Shown here: piece after piece, positions 11,849 through 21,880 of the stretch
How positions within the stretch are numbered: the stretch's first letter is position 1
Layout: every line of letters begins with the position of its first letter
Source of the DNA: Blattamonas nauphoetae
Taxonomy: Eukaryota > Preaxostyla > Oxymonadida
Assembly: GCA_033064195.1 (NCBI GenBank)
Contig: JARBJD010000116.1
Coordinates: 124,001-188,000 of the forward strand
Direction of reading: 5' to 3'
Length of the DNA stretch: 64,000 bases
Translations under genes and position numbers: made by a program
Notes under the pieces: generated by a model
The model's database searches: none
Told to the model about the DNA's origin: nothing
Seen by the model: only the letters and a program-made list of their open reading frames with translations

Positions 11849-13829
11849 ATGACACTCGCTCTCTTCGTCCTTGTTGCTGTGAGCCAGGCCAGGGAATACT
11901 TCTATACAATCAAAAAGACCGATGCTGGAGCAACTGTCACCAACGGGAAAGGCAAGGATGACGATGTTATCGCTCGTTTCGAAGGTATCGGGCTCCACTC
12001 TTCACACCCATTCAAATTCTCTCCTCAACAGATACTATCAAGAAACAGGGATATACTCGCTTCGAAATCACCACCAAAAACACACAAACAACATCTGCTG
12101 CCTATTTGATGGGAGTCTGTCCTCTTCTCTGCTTTACCGCCTCTTCTCGCTCAGTTCGGTGAAGGGTACATCCTCCAAAAGCAAATTGCCAATCACTACG
12201 GCAACGTGATGGAATATGTCGAAAAGAATATCTTCAAAACCGAAGAAACAAAGACCGTTTGTCCCATCACTTCCGCAACGTTGTTTTCAGAAAGTTGTTG
12301 AATTCTTCAAACAGAACCTCGAATACATCAAAGAGCAATGTAAAACAACCCCAGTATTCATTTTGTAAAATCACTTCCTTCAGGATTCACCGTACTGGAA
12401 AACAGTCACCAAATTCATCGACATGAACAGAGGAATCGCTGAGGGGTTCAACGCGGCTACGAAAAAGACCGATCGCACCGAACTTGATTTCTACATCTAC
12501 CAAAGCATTGACACCATTCGCGAAATCACAGATTGGCTCACAGGGGCAGAAGTTCCCTCAGTCCAAGAACTCATCCAATATCAAACAGGAACAGTTCTTG
12601 CTCGCCTCGCCAAGAAATCCGCCGATATCATCGTTGGCCACAACACATACGGCACATACAACGCACTTAACCGCGTCGAAAAGCGCTACAACTTCTTTGA
12701 ACCACATTTGTACAAAATCGGAGGCTCGTCACAGCCTGGCATGATCTTCCCTGTCTCCTCCGCCAATGTCATCAACAGCAAGTATGTTGTTGCCGCAGTG
12801 ACAATGGTTCCAACTGTGAAGAGTGAACTCCCCACCACTCATGCCAACTACGTTCCTGGATGGCTCGCCCTCGCTGTGAGCACATACCTCACCAACGACC
12901 CAACATACGAAAAGGAGAAGGTCACTCGTGAACGCTTTTCGAGCGCTTTTGATGTCGCCCTTGCCATGCCCTCGTATCACCAGGTGCTGATTGTGGACTA
13001 CTCCAAATTCACACGCAAGGCCGATCCCGAAGCCGAATGCGTCTCCATCTTTGAAAACGGCCCCGCAGCCAGTCACACTGAAGACGTCACGAAGGGACTG
13101 AAGGACAACACCAAGATGAACGTTCTTCTGCTCAACGTGCCGTGCCTGGAGCCGATCAAGGTGAGCATGAAGACCGCCGAGTTCCTCGCTGCTGCTCCCG
13201 AGAACAAGTTCTACTTCGACCCCGTGGAGTCCCAACGTGCAAAGGGTGCGCACAAATGGGGAGTACAGATCGCCACTCAGGGCTCGATGCAGAACGTGCT
13301 TCGTTACAACGAGTACTACGCAAAGGACGCCCTCAATCCAGTCACCGGACAGCAGGATCCATGCGCTGCCATCGCCCCTCGCTGCGATCACCGAAACGCC
13401 ACCCACAAACTCACAGCGATGCCGTTTGGAGTGGTTGACTCGACTGTGGTTCAATCGTACATGATCCAACGCCACAATTCGTTCCACCTGATGGGCCCCA
13501 TCACAGGCACGTATGAAGGGCGCTACGACGGCAAAGTCACCAACGACACAAAGACGAACCTCCCAACTGTGAACATGACTGCAATTGTCGAGAAATTCAA
13601 GCTCAAGGCAGACGGTATCGCTGTCTTCCCCAACACAAAGAACTGGAACATGATGGCGTGGATCAGAGAGGGACAGCAGCCCATCATCGTCATGAACATC
13701 GTCTTCATTGTTCTGTCGAGCATTGGAATCGTCATTTTGTGCTGTTCCGTTACTTTCTACATGCTGAAGAAGAAGAAGAAGAGCAAGGACAATGAATCTA
13801 TCAACCCAACTATCCAGGACAAGAAGTAA
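11849..13829 (+). CDS. PLBD: phospholipase B-like protein with C-terminal membrane anchor
   Basis: The protein begins with a signal peptide (MTLALFVLVAVSQAREYF). After a 44-nt intron comes GYTRFEITTKNTQTTSAAY; a further short intron gives MGFGEGYILQKQIANHYG, the PLBD G-x-x-EGY block. The large last exon from about 12,388 contains IIVGHNTYGTYNALNRVEK, equivalent to PLBD LVAHNTWNNYQHMLRV. Later come YVPGWLALAV, MPSYHQVLIVDY and a late Cys-rich segment with YNEYYAKDALNP. Unlike soluble lysosomal PLBD1/2 it ends with a helix (MNIVFIVLSSIGIVILCCSV) and a lysine-rich tail. At the site where PLBDs have GSCSAL or HCSAL the protein reads QTGTVL, so the nucleophilic Cys appears absent. It ends in TAA. 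Family call good; activity doubtful. Confidence 0.8.
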
Positions 13830-13957
13830 CGGTTCTTGAACTGTTATCACTTGTTCTTTCCGGATTATGTGCCCATTTCACGAAGCGAAGACTGATCCCT
13901 AATCCTGTTGTCTTTTTCCTCAAATGAACCAGAGAACTCCCATATTCTTTCTTCACA

Positions 13958-14687
13958 ATGTCAAAGCTCCCTGGGCCAACAACAGGTGAAGAAATCGAAA
14001 AGAAACTAGCCAGTCTGGAATCGGAGCTCAATGGAGAAACCTATGGTAGGCCCTCATTTTCTTAAACTTACACATTCAGTTCCTGAAGACAAACGAGGTG
14101 TTATCTATCTATCGCGAATCCCAATGTTCATGAAAGTTGAAAAACTTCGCCATATTTTGTCCCAATATGGTGAGATCGATCGGATCTATCTCAACCTCGA
14201 ATCCAACGAATCACGCAGGATGCGGATACAAAAGGGTGGAAATCGTAAGCATCGCTATGTCGATGGATGGGTCGAGTTCTTGGATAAAAGAATGGCCAAA
14301 TTAGTTGCTCTTTCTCTGAACAATACTCCAGTTGGTGTGATTCCATTCTTATTTGAACATCTTTCTCAGGAGGAAAGACTCGATTCTATAGAGAAGATAT
14401 ATGGAATATCAAATATCTCCCCAAATTTAAGTGGAATGATCTCACGAATATCATCGGTTTTTTCACTTTTCTCGTTATTTTCAACCTCAGCTCGCCGCCG
14501 TGCTGAAAAGGAGTCAATAGTCCATTCCAAGACAAAAACGGCACAGAAAAATGCAGAATTCTTGAGGCAACGGATGGATGAATCTTTTGAGAAAAAGAAA
14601 ATTTCCGAAAAGGTTTGTAATGACATTCTTGAGACCTCTCCTCAGAAAGCGAAGAAACTCTCCAAGAAACCAGCTCAGAAAGAGTAG
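13958..14687 (+). CDS. ABT1: ABT1/Esf2, RRM ribosome-biogenesis factor
   Basis: Removing three introns of 34-35 nt gives a continuous ABT1/Esf2 protein. It begins MSKLPGPTTGEEIEKKL. The RRM is VIYLSRIPMFMKVEKLRHIL, SQYGEIDRIYLN, KGGNRKHRYVDGWVEFLDKR and LSLNNTPVGGKTRFYRED, then the family signature IWNIKYLPKFKWNDLTNI. A basic C-terminal tail (LSKKPAQKE) ends in TAG. In yeast Esf2 activates the Dbp8 helicase in the SSU processome. Introns start GTAGG, GTGTG and GTTTT, showing how loose the donor consensus is. Confidence 0.93.
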
Positions 14688-14934
14688 ACTAAAGAAAACG
14701 AAACTGTTTTTCTGAAAACATGTGTTTCATTGATTATCTTTCCTTATTCTCTCCGAATTGGATGGTCTGGACGATTGTCTTCAATCATCACAATCCAATC
14801 ATTCTGCTGAGAAACACTTCTAACGATGGACTGTCCAACACCACGAGAATACATTTCACAGAAATTTGAAGATGAACGGCATTGTATTCAACAGATGAAA
14901 TCATAAACAGAATGTGAAGTGGAAACTTGACAGG

Positions 14935-16344
14935 TTACTCATCATTATCTTCTGTTGCCGTCGCCGTGTAGTATTCGTAAGAAGATTCACCGGTGTCTCC
15001 TGTTTCTGCATTTTGAGTCTGTTGCGGGCTTGGCTCAGGCTCCTCATCGTGTTCGTCGGCTGGCTTGGATTGGACCATACCTCGCTCCATCCCAACCTCC
15101 TCCGGAACTGTCTCGAGTTTGATGGCCTCGAGAAGAGTGGGGTCGAGGCGGCGCATGTGAACAGTGATGTGGAGTGAGATGTCTTCCGCACAGGAGAGGA
15201 AGGGGAAGTCTCCACCCTCCTTCAGCCCGACATACCGCCCATTCTTAAAGAATGTGGGAAGAGTAGCACGCATTGACTCGTCGAATGATGAAAAGTCATC
15301 ACATTCAATGATGGTGAGTTTGGTTTGATCAACTTTTCGTTTGTCAATGAATGCCTCTGTGGACTGCAGACAAACAGAGGAATACAATTCTTCTTGAGAA
15401 AGGGTACCCATTTGGGCTTTGAAGAAGTCAACAGCTGCTTTGTGATTGGGCTTGACATTTTTGATCTGTTTTCCATTCACTGTATTGCCTTCCACCTCAA
15501 ATCCTCGAGTGAGATAATCCTTGATGACATATGCAGGTGAGAACTCGAATTTCCCGACAGATGTGATCAGGTTGATGTTTGTTGCGTACGAATTGATGAG
15601 AATGATGGACAGAACGCGCTTGGGGTTGACACGAGTGTAGAGAAGGCCAAGGAACCCACCCAGACCGCATCCGAGGATATGAGCCTTGAGATAGGAAGGA
15701 TATCAGAGGATTGATTTTGAGAAAGTTTCGAGTCGAAATATGAACCATGGACGAAGTTGAGATAATAAAACATGAGAATGCAAACTTTCTTCAATTTAAT
15801 ATGATCAAGAAATCCACTGAATGATTCAAGCCATTCATCGTGATCATTGATTGGGGGAGATTGAACCTACACAGAATGTTGATGAAAATCGAAATTATTA
15901 GGCTAGATAACAGACCGCAATCAATCGAATTCCCTTTTCAGGCAAGTCGTTGAACAATTTGCAGAAGCATTCTGGGGTTCCTCCAGAGGGAGGGAGGATG
16001 ATGATTGGAGCTTTGGTGTCATCACCCTGGTCGTAGAATTTCCACGTTCGAGGGTTTCTCAGACCAACAGTGACCTGCAATAAACACGATGAAACATGTA
16101 CCCCAAGAAAAAGAAGGTGAAAAGTTTGTGGAGAAACAGATGGGTGTTGTGGAGAGAAAAATTGACGTACACGTTGGAGAGCACAATTTCCTCGAAATGT
16201 TCGTAGTTGATCGTTGAGTTCGGTAAGTTCAGGACTATCGGGTTGTTTTTTCTTGAAAAGGTTCAGAATTGCAGCCATTTGGTCACTCTGAAATTCTATT
16301 ATGGAATCACATTCTTCAACAACTGAATCGTCCCTTTCACACAT
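14935..16344 (-). CDS. SPG21: maspardin (SPG21) alpha/beta-hydrolase-fold protein
   Basis: The alpha/beta-hydrolase fold is recognisable throughout: WKFYDQGDD, APIIILPPSGGTPECF (human CPLIFLPPVSGTADVF), GIRLIAV, WLESFSGFLDHIKLKK, then after removal of a long intron AHILGCGLGGFLGLLYTRV, SIILINSYATN, LTIIECDDFSSFDES and YVGLKEGGDFPFLSCAEDIS (human HLKTGGNFPYLCRSAEV). The nucleophile elbow reads G-C-G-L-G-G, with Gly where maspardin has Ser in GASLGG. This fits a non-enzymatic adaptor; mammalian maspardin sits on endosomal membranes. The N-terminus is extended by about 60 residues and the C-terminus is an acidic tail ending EDNDE. It ends in TAA. Confidence 0.9.
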
Positions 16345-16518
16345 GTTTGCGGATTCCGACGATCTGACATTTCATTTTGAAGGTTTTCAAGTCATTTGCC
16401 ATTGAGAAAACCGTGAAATGATAGCACGTAAACGATTGGCTTCACGAGATCTGTCTTTCTTCCTGTAACTGGAGTTCAAAAGTATTTTTGTGAAATGAAA
16501 TGAACTTTCACCCGATCA

Positions 16519-17374
16519 TCAACCAGACAACTGGGTGAAATGAAGAGGGGCAACGTTTGTGAGGTTCAGAATCTTATCAATCAGAGACATTTCAGTGGCG
16601 GTTGTATCGAGCCCACAAAATGCACACCAATCATTAGCCACCATTCCTGATCCAATAACATCTGAACCACGGTTAACTGTGCCTGCGACAAGGGGAACTT
16701 CGAGGAGGTTGGAAAGTTCTTCCAATTCGGAGATTGGGGTCATTGGATGAACCTGAAAGAGAGGAATGATTGAAAATAGTAATACAATTCCACCCTGGTT
16801 GCTGAAGCAGCAGTAACTTCCAACGAGCTGGTTTCCAGCGATTGTCTGCCGGAAAACATCGATCCCCAAAACATCACGAATAATCTCTTCTGTGTTCTGA
16901 ATGAGAGAAAGAGGGTGAAGAAGATAATGAAGCAGACAAGATCAGCTTCTGGATGGAGAAGAGCCACATGGTCGTTGCATGCGATGATGTTTCCGAGAGC
17001 GGAGAGACGTTCTTCTAATCTTTGAACAACAACTGAGTCTGGAAGAGATAATCTCAAATGTTGCAATTCTTGATCAGTAGTATTGTGTGGGACAAGGAGA
17101 CCCTTGCTGTTTCCTGTGAGAAGTGAAACAATGAGTTCAAGTTGAGACAAACCAACAGAGAGACGGCCAATCACCTTCGTCCCAGCAAACGTTGCTTGAA
17201 CAACAGGAATATGATCAGATAGTTCTCCTTCGAACGTTGAGTAGAACTGTGGATTTCCGGACGGAGTGAGACAGTAAGCGCTTGTCAGCTTCGCAAAAAC
17301 ACCAACTTCGCTACTGTTCTCAAATTGAGTACCTGGGAGGATAAGAGAGGAAGATGTGTCAAACGGATCGCCAT
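16519..17374 (-). CDS. EIF6: translation initiation factor eIF6
   Basis: Splicing a 32-nt intron after ATGGCGATCC yields [19 protein letters not shown], the canonical eIF6 start. The rest is highly conserved: [128 protein letters not shown] and [11 protein letters not shown]. eIF6 binds the 60S subunit, prevents premature joining to 40S and acts in 60S biogenesis. Four introns are needed, with donors GTTTG, GTTTG, GTCTG and GTGGA. The usual C-terminal tail is shortened, ending FTQLSG and TGA. Confidence 0.95.
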
Positions 17375-17685
17375 CTATGCAAATGATGAGCTTTGAGAAG
17401 ATCTGAACCAACATCAAATGACATTTCAATACCTAGTCTTTTTTGCACAGAATGAAACCAGCCCGCTGAGAAGAATATCCAAAAAGTTCCGAGAGGGCAA
17501 TTCTTGGTATTACACTGTGCTTCGATGCAACTGAACAGTGTTTGGCAGAGGAGTTGTTTTCTGTTCGAGTAGCGATCCAAAGTCGACAAAACGAAAAAGA
17601 AAAAGCAATTCAATCGAAATAGATACGAAAAATGAAGTGTGTGAAAGTTTATCTGGTCGCCATCTCCTCCATCTCATTGAGCCGT

Positions 17686-18483
17686 TTATCCAGATGTCGG
17701 TGCAGGAGACGGTGTGACACTCTGGTCCTCAACATCGCTGTCGTTGTCTCCATCACCTTCGTCATCGTCACCAAGCCCATTGTACCCGTCTTGTCGAGGG
17801 TTTGCGATATCCGCGACGATGGGATGGCAGATATCAATGAATTCTTGCACCTGAATGGAAAAGAGGGCCATGAGATGGAAATGGAGAGAGATACGCTGAT
17901 TGAGACTTTTGTGGCCACATCTCCGCCTCCGACAAAGAAAATGGCTGGTTTTAGTTTGGTGACTCTTTCGTCAAGGATCAGGGGTATTTTTGTCTTCATT
18001 CCAAATGGAGTCACTCCGCCATGTGGATATCCTGTGAGAACGGCTTGTTCCTATTTGATCGAGAGAGTGAGAAGGAGATTGAGAGAAACCGAATCTGGGG
18101 CGAGGCGGAAGTGAAAATGTTTCTTTAAGCCATTGGCAAGAGTTCTGACAACACGATAAATCTTTTGGCAATCAAGTTTCGCCATATACTATCATAATAA
18201 GGGGAAAATGAAGATGAAAATGATGAGGACGCACCTGCACTGTGCAGAGATAGTACAAAGAATCGTTGGGGTCAGAGCAGTCTTTATTTTTGCATTTTGT
18301 GTTTTTCATGAGCATGCTTTTGCAGAGATGATAGACTGACGGGGCAGAGAGTTGGGCTCTTTTTGGTTTTACAAAAGTGGAATGAGAAAGGAGGAAACCT
18401 TCGTTGTTCAAGTGTTTGTTGATAATAGTCTGTAGTGACGGCTTTGTAGATCGTGGTTCGCATCTGGAGTGCGGCTGTTCCAT
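17686..18483 (-). CDS. YbaK/EbsC-type aminoacyl-tRNA deacylase-like protein
   Basis: After splicing, the core reads KIYRVVRTLANGLKKHFHFR, then EQAVLTGYPHGGVTPFGM, MKTKIPLILDERVTKL and AIFFVGGGDVATK. This matches the YbaK family pattern of a TGYP-x-GGV-x-PFG loop, a V/I-L-DE strand and a GGG turn. YbaK domains deacylate mischarged tRNAs such as Cys-tRNA(Pro). The N-terminal part (MEQPHSRCEPRSTKPS) includes CKNKDCSDPNDSLYYLC, typical of related eukaryotic standalone proteins. An acidic tail ends SPAPTSG. Introns are at about 18,190-18,230 (GTGCG), one that hides an in-frame TAG before EQAVL, and one with donor GTCTC. The plus-strand frame over the same DNA is a shadow. Confidence 0.8.
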
Positions 18484-18697
18484 GGCGGCACTGAATTTCA
18501 GGCTGAGAAATTTGTCGGATGTGTGAGAACGCTTCCAGACGTTTCTCAAGTTCTTAAGGCAATAAAAGGAGAATAGAGCATACGTGAGAGTTGTTCCTCT
18601 TGTTCTTTCTCGCTCAATCGAGTCATTTATGAAGTGAGATCGATCGTCCCACATCTGAACGAATCCTGACAGGACTCCTTAACTCGGCAAATAATTG

Positions 18698-19303
18698 ATG
18701 CCCAAAGTGATTTATTGTTGTCCTCATAGACACTGCCATCGTTATTTTACTATCCTACTCAAGTTGAAGCAGCATCTGGCGACCTGCCCGCACATCCAGA
18801 AACCATTCCGTTGCCGCTTCTCAAACTGCTTTAAGTCGTTTAAAACTCTTCGATCTCTCCGATATCATCTTATTCGTCGTCATATTCTTCATCATCCACA
18901 CAATATCGGAATCCCAGACGATCAGTCAAGCCATGTTTGTGTCAACTGTGGAGCCGTAATAACAACCTCTACGCATTCTTGTCCATATCCTGAAATCTCA
19001 GAGAAACGTGTGGATGATTTACGAACCTTGGTTCCCGGGCACATCGTCCCTGAGCCGACAAAGAAAACAAGGCGAGAAAAACAACCACTCATCCTCCCGT
19101 TTTGTACAAAATATACGAAAGCCAGTCAGAAAGAGTTTCAACATCATGTCAGTGTCCTTTCGTCCTCGTTACCGTTCTTATCCGAAGCGCAACTCACAAA
19201 CCTCTATTCTGACCTTCCCAGTCTTCCCTCCATCGTGGAAGAAATACCAAACAGAATTGATCAGCTTTTAGACGCGTCTTTTCATGCTTTTTTTGGCGAG
19301 TGA
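18698..19303 (+). CDS. C2H2 zinc-finger protein
   Basis: This single-exon frame of 201 residues begins MPKVIYCCPHRHC. Two adjacent C2H2-like fingers are visible: C-x4-C followed by FTILLKLKQHLATC (last ligand Cys), then CRFSNCFKSFKTLRSLRYHL ending in a second His. A third Cys cluster is CVNCGAV with a later HSC. The rest is not recognised. It could bind DNA or RNA. It is divergent from the YbaK gene, 214 bp away. Confidence 0.65.
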   Translation: MPKVIYCCPHRHCHRYFTILLKLKQHLATCPHIQKPFRCRFSNCFKSFKTLRSLRYHLIRRHILHHPHNIGIPDDQSSHVCVNCGAVITTSTHSCPYPEISEKRVDDLRTLVPGHIVPEPTKKTRREKQPLILPFCTKYTKASQKEFQHHVSVLSSSLPFLSEAQLTNLYSDLPSLPSIVEEIPNRIDQLLDASFHAFFGE

Positions 19304-19662
19304 ACGTTCGTCACGAAATGCAGCACGAATCGAACGTCATGGTCACTCCCCGTTGCTTTCGGGCCCCCTCGATCTCAAGCCCTTCTGTCAAGTGTGTTCA
19401 CAAGACAAAGAATGGTGCGTCGAAGGGAACAGTTGTACTACACTCAAACTACAACCAACTCCCTCTCCTCTCTGTTTTTGTGTATTTTTACGCGAATAAT
19501 GACGAACAACATTATTGAAATGAGTATTTTGAATAAAGAAGAGAGATAAGAGACATGAGTGACGTGAGATTCATGTGAATGAGATGAAAATGGGCAGATC
19601 AGACCGACACTGCTAGACTACATCTATATTTCTCGTATCGTTGGCTGATTTTGTTTCAACCA
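19304..19662. other. spacer without a supported gene
   Basis: An open plus frame (about 19,300-19,518) has no good ATG and could be an unrecognised 3' exon of the zinc-finger gene. No RNA gene or repeat was seen. Confidence 0.35.
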
Positions 19663-20576
19663 ATGACCGGTATCTTTCTAATATCAGCTATTCTACTGTT
19701 CTCGATTCAAGACATCGTTCGCACGAAATACCCTCGCTCCACATCTACTGGCGCACCCGTCAAAACATGGCAATATTGGTATTCCAGTAAAGACAATGTA
19801 TGTTCTCATCTCTATACTAACATGAGCTTTCTTACTTCTTGTGTGATCGAACATGTCATCAGATTGATCGTCTTCCCCCCTTCCGTAGAAGCCTAATCAA
19901 CCGCCCAAAATATGTGAAACGTCTGATTTTCGTTCCCCATTACCTCATTTTCGTAGAAGCTAGGGATCTTCAAGAGAAACGCGACAAGATAGAGCAGGGT
20001 TATCAAGAGTACATCCGAGAGACACACCGAAGACGACGAATTGAATCCCTTTCAGCGCAAGCTCTCCGTAGATCATTCAATGACATGGTTTCCCATTTTT
20101 TGCATAAACTATTCAGAACCAAAGTCTCAATCTTACAACTCGAACAAATCGAACCTTCTCGGATTCCTTCCAAAAGACTGACAGATCAATCAATCCCGAC
20201 AGCATATCCTCTCCCATGTCTTCTGCTTCTACACCACACAATTCACTCAACATGTCACTCCCTGTGGCAATCTCATTCACAAAGTCACGGCCAGCGACGA
20301 AAGAGACCATAAGTATCCCTCAATTGTGTTGTCATTCTCTCAGCTACATCGGCCCGACGGTCTGTCTCTGCCCCGCGGAGATGTGACTTGCTCGACGTTG
20401 ATTATTCGATGTCCCAACTCGAAGACTTCTGCTCTCGCCTAAAAACAAATAAACTATACACAACAAACCTTTCACAAAAGCTGGGAAGCGAGAAGTCTCC
20501 CAATAGTTCGTCGTCGAGCTCTCCGAAATCGCAGAGACTCAGACACTCCCTCGTCACTCAACAGTCTCGACTCTGA
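19663..20576 (+). CDS. single-pass membrane protein, unidentified
   Basis: The protein starts MTGIFLISAILLFSIQDIVR, an N-terminal membrane anchor or signal helix. KTWQYWYSSKDN follows, then after an intron with donor GTATG comes IDRLPPFRRSLINRPKY. A basic coiled stretch follows (EKRDKIEQGYQEYIRETHRR, FNDMVSHFLHKLF). Removing a 53-nt intron (GTCTC...AAAAG) and a 31-nt intron (GTATC...CTCAG) joins this to SISSPMSSASTPHNSLNMSL, SARRSVSAPRRCDLLDVDYS and a Ser-rich tail ending LRHSLVTQQSRL. No family was recognised. Confidence 0.55.
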
Positions 20577-20916
20577 CTGGATCTGTGTTTAATTTCGATG
20601 ATTGGGTATCCTTCTGTTGTATATATTGATAGCTCGTTCTCTCCTTGCTCTTATGTTCCTTCTGAGTTTGTTTTGCGACTTTTGATTTACCATGTATTCC
20701 CACTCCTCTGCACTTCATAAGAAGAATTCAAATGCACCTTAAACCCTTAATTGAAGGGTGGGTGTCGGAAAAAGTTGTTTTGATCGCATTAATTTAGATA
20801 TTCACCTGGATTCATAGATCAGCCCATCAGAATAAACGAAAGAAACCGTTTCCTAATTTCATCCCTTACATCATCTCTCACCACATTATTTTGATCTTCA
20901 TTCAGAGTTTATTCGT
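20577..20916. other. intergenic spacer
   Basis: AT-rich non-coding spacer between two same-strand genes. It contains a small imperfect palindrome (CCCTTAATTGAAGGG, near 20,744). No gene is supported. Confidence 0.4.
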
Positions 20917-21679
20917 ATGGAAGAGACTGTACTTCCTTCAGGCAGCCCTCTCGAAGAAACAGCGGACGATGATACATTCCCTGATGTCCAAAATGACATC
21001 GATGCCCCAATCCCACGTTTCTCTCAAAATCAGATAAATGAACTCACAAACACATACAATCTCTATATCAAGAAAAAAATCCCTGATATTGTCAGCTTTC
21101 TTCTTTCTCACCGTACATCTCAACTTTTCTTCGCAGATTACCTATCAGGACGCTGTCACTGCAATGCGGGCGGCTGGATACTTAGTTCTTGACAAGGATG
21201 TCAGAAAGGCCAACCAAGAATTCAATGACGGTGGGGATATGGTTTCATTGGATGTCTTCTTAAAAATCATCTCAACCATCCCAATTGTCCAACCAGATGA
21301 AATAGACACAGCAATGGATATTGTTCCTCGCGAAGATGTTTGTTTCCACTCTTATTTTCATCAACATTCCTTTCTCGTTGAGCAGGAAGACCCAAAAAAT
21401 GTTGATCTCCAAAAACTGCGGACAATACTTCTGACAGAAGGGGAGCGTATGACCATTGAAGAATGTGATCACTTATTCCGTGAAATCATCCCACCACCTC
21501 CGCCAGAAGATCCAAAGAAGAAGAAAAAGCCAGTCAAGAAGAAGAAGAACGGAGAGCCGGAAGAAGAAGCGAAACCCAAAATCATTCTGAAATTGGATCG
21601 GTTCATTGATCTTGTTCCTCAGCGAATCCTCATTGAACAGCAGCCGACTGTTGTTGAGACAAAAAAGAAGAAGAAATGA
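20917..21679 (+). CDS. EF-hand-like protein with lysine-rich insert
   Basis: Two introns (GTCAG...CGCAG and GTTTG...AGCAG) are removed to give a calmodulin-fold-like protein. Helical blocks read FSQNQINELTNTYNLYI, ITYQDAVTAMRAAGYLVLD, MVSLDVFLKIISTIP, VDLQKLRTILLTEGERM and TIEECDHLFREI. The spacing resembles paired EF-hands of ciliary calmodulin-like and dynein-regulatory proteins, but the loops lack canonical Ca ligands. A poly-Pro/Lys linker follows, then a last helix (KLDRFIDLVPQRIL) and a lysine tail. A ciliary role is only a guess. Confidence 0.6.
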
Positions 21680-21880
21680 AAAACGTTCTCAACTCCATTA
21701 ATTCTTCACCTCACTGTTCATCTTTCTTTGATTCTTCCTTTCATGCTTGTTTTTTGCGATTATTAACCATTTTTTCTCTGGCCACCCTTCATTTGTTGGA
21801 GAGATAACAGGTCTAAAATCGTTAAGGGCCATCCAAATTCCATTTTCCTCCATTGGATAAAGCATTCCAATTTTAGCTCA

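Noticed and set aside
12729-13850. 373-codon minus-strand open frame
   Set aside because: Shadow of the phospholipase B-like exon on the other strand; no recognisable domain.
17632-18114. 160-codon plus-strand open frame
   Set aside because: It overlaps the spliced minus-strand YbaK gene, whose protein is conserved; the plus frame has no family match.
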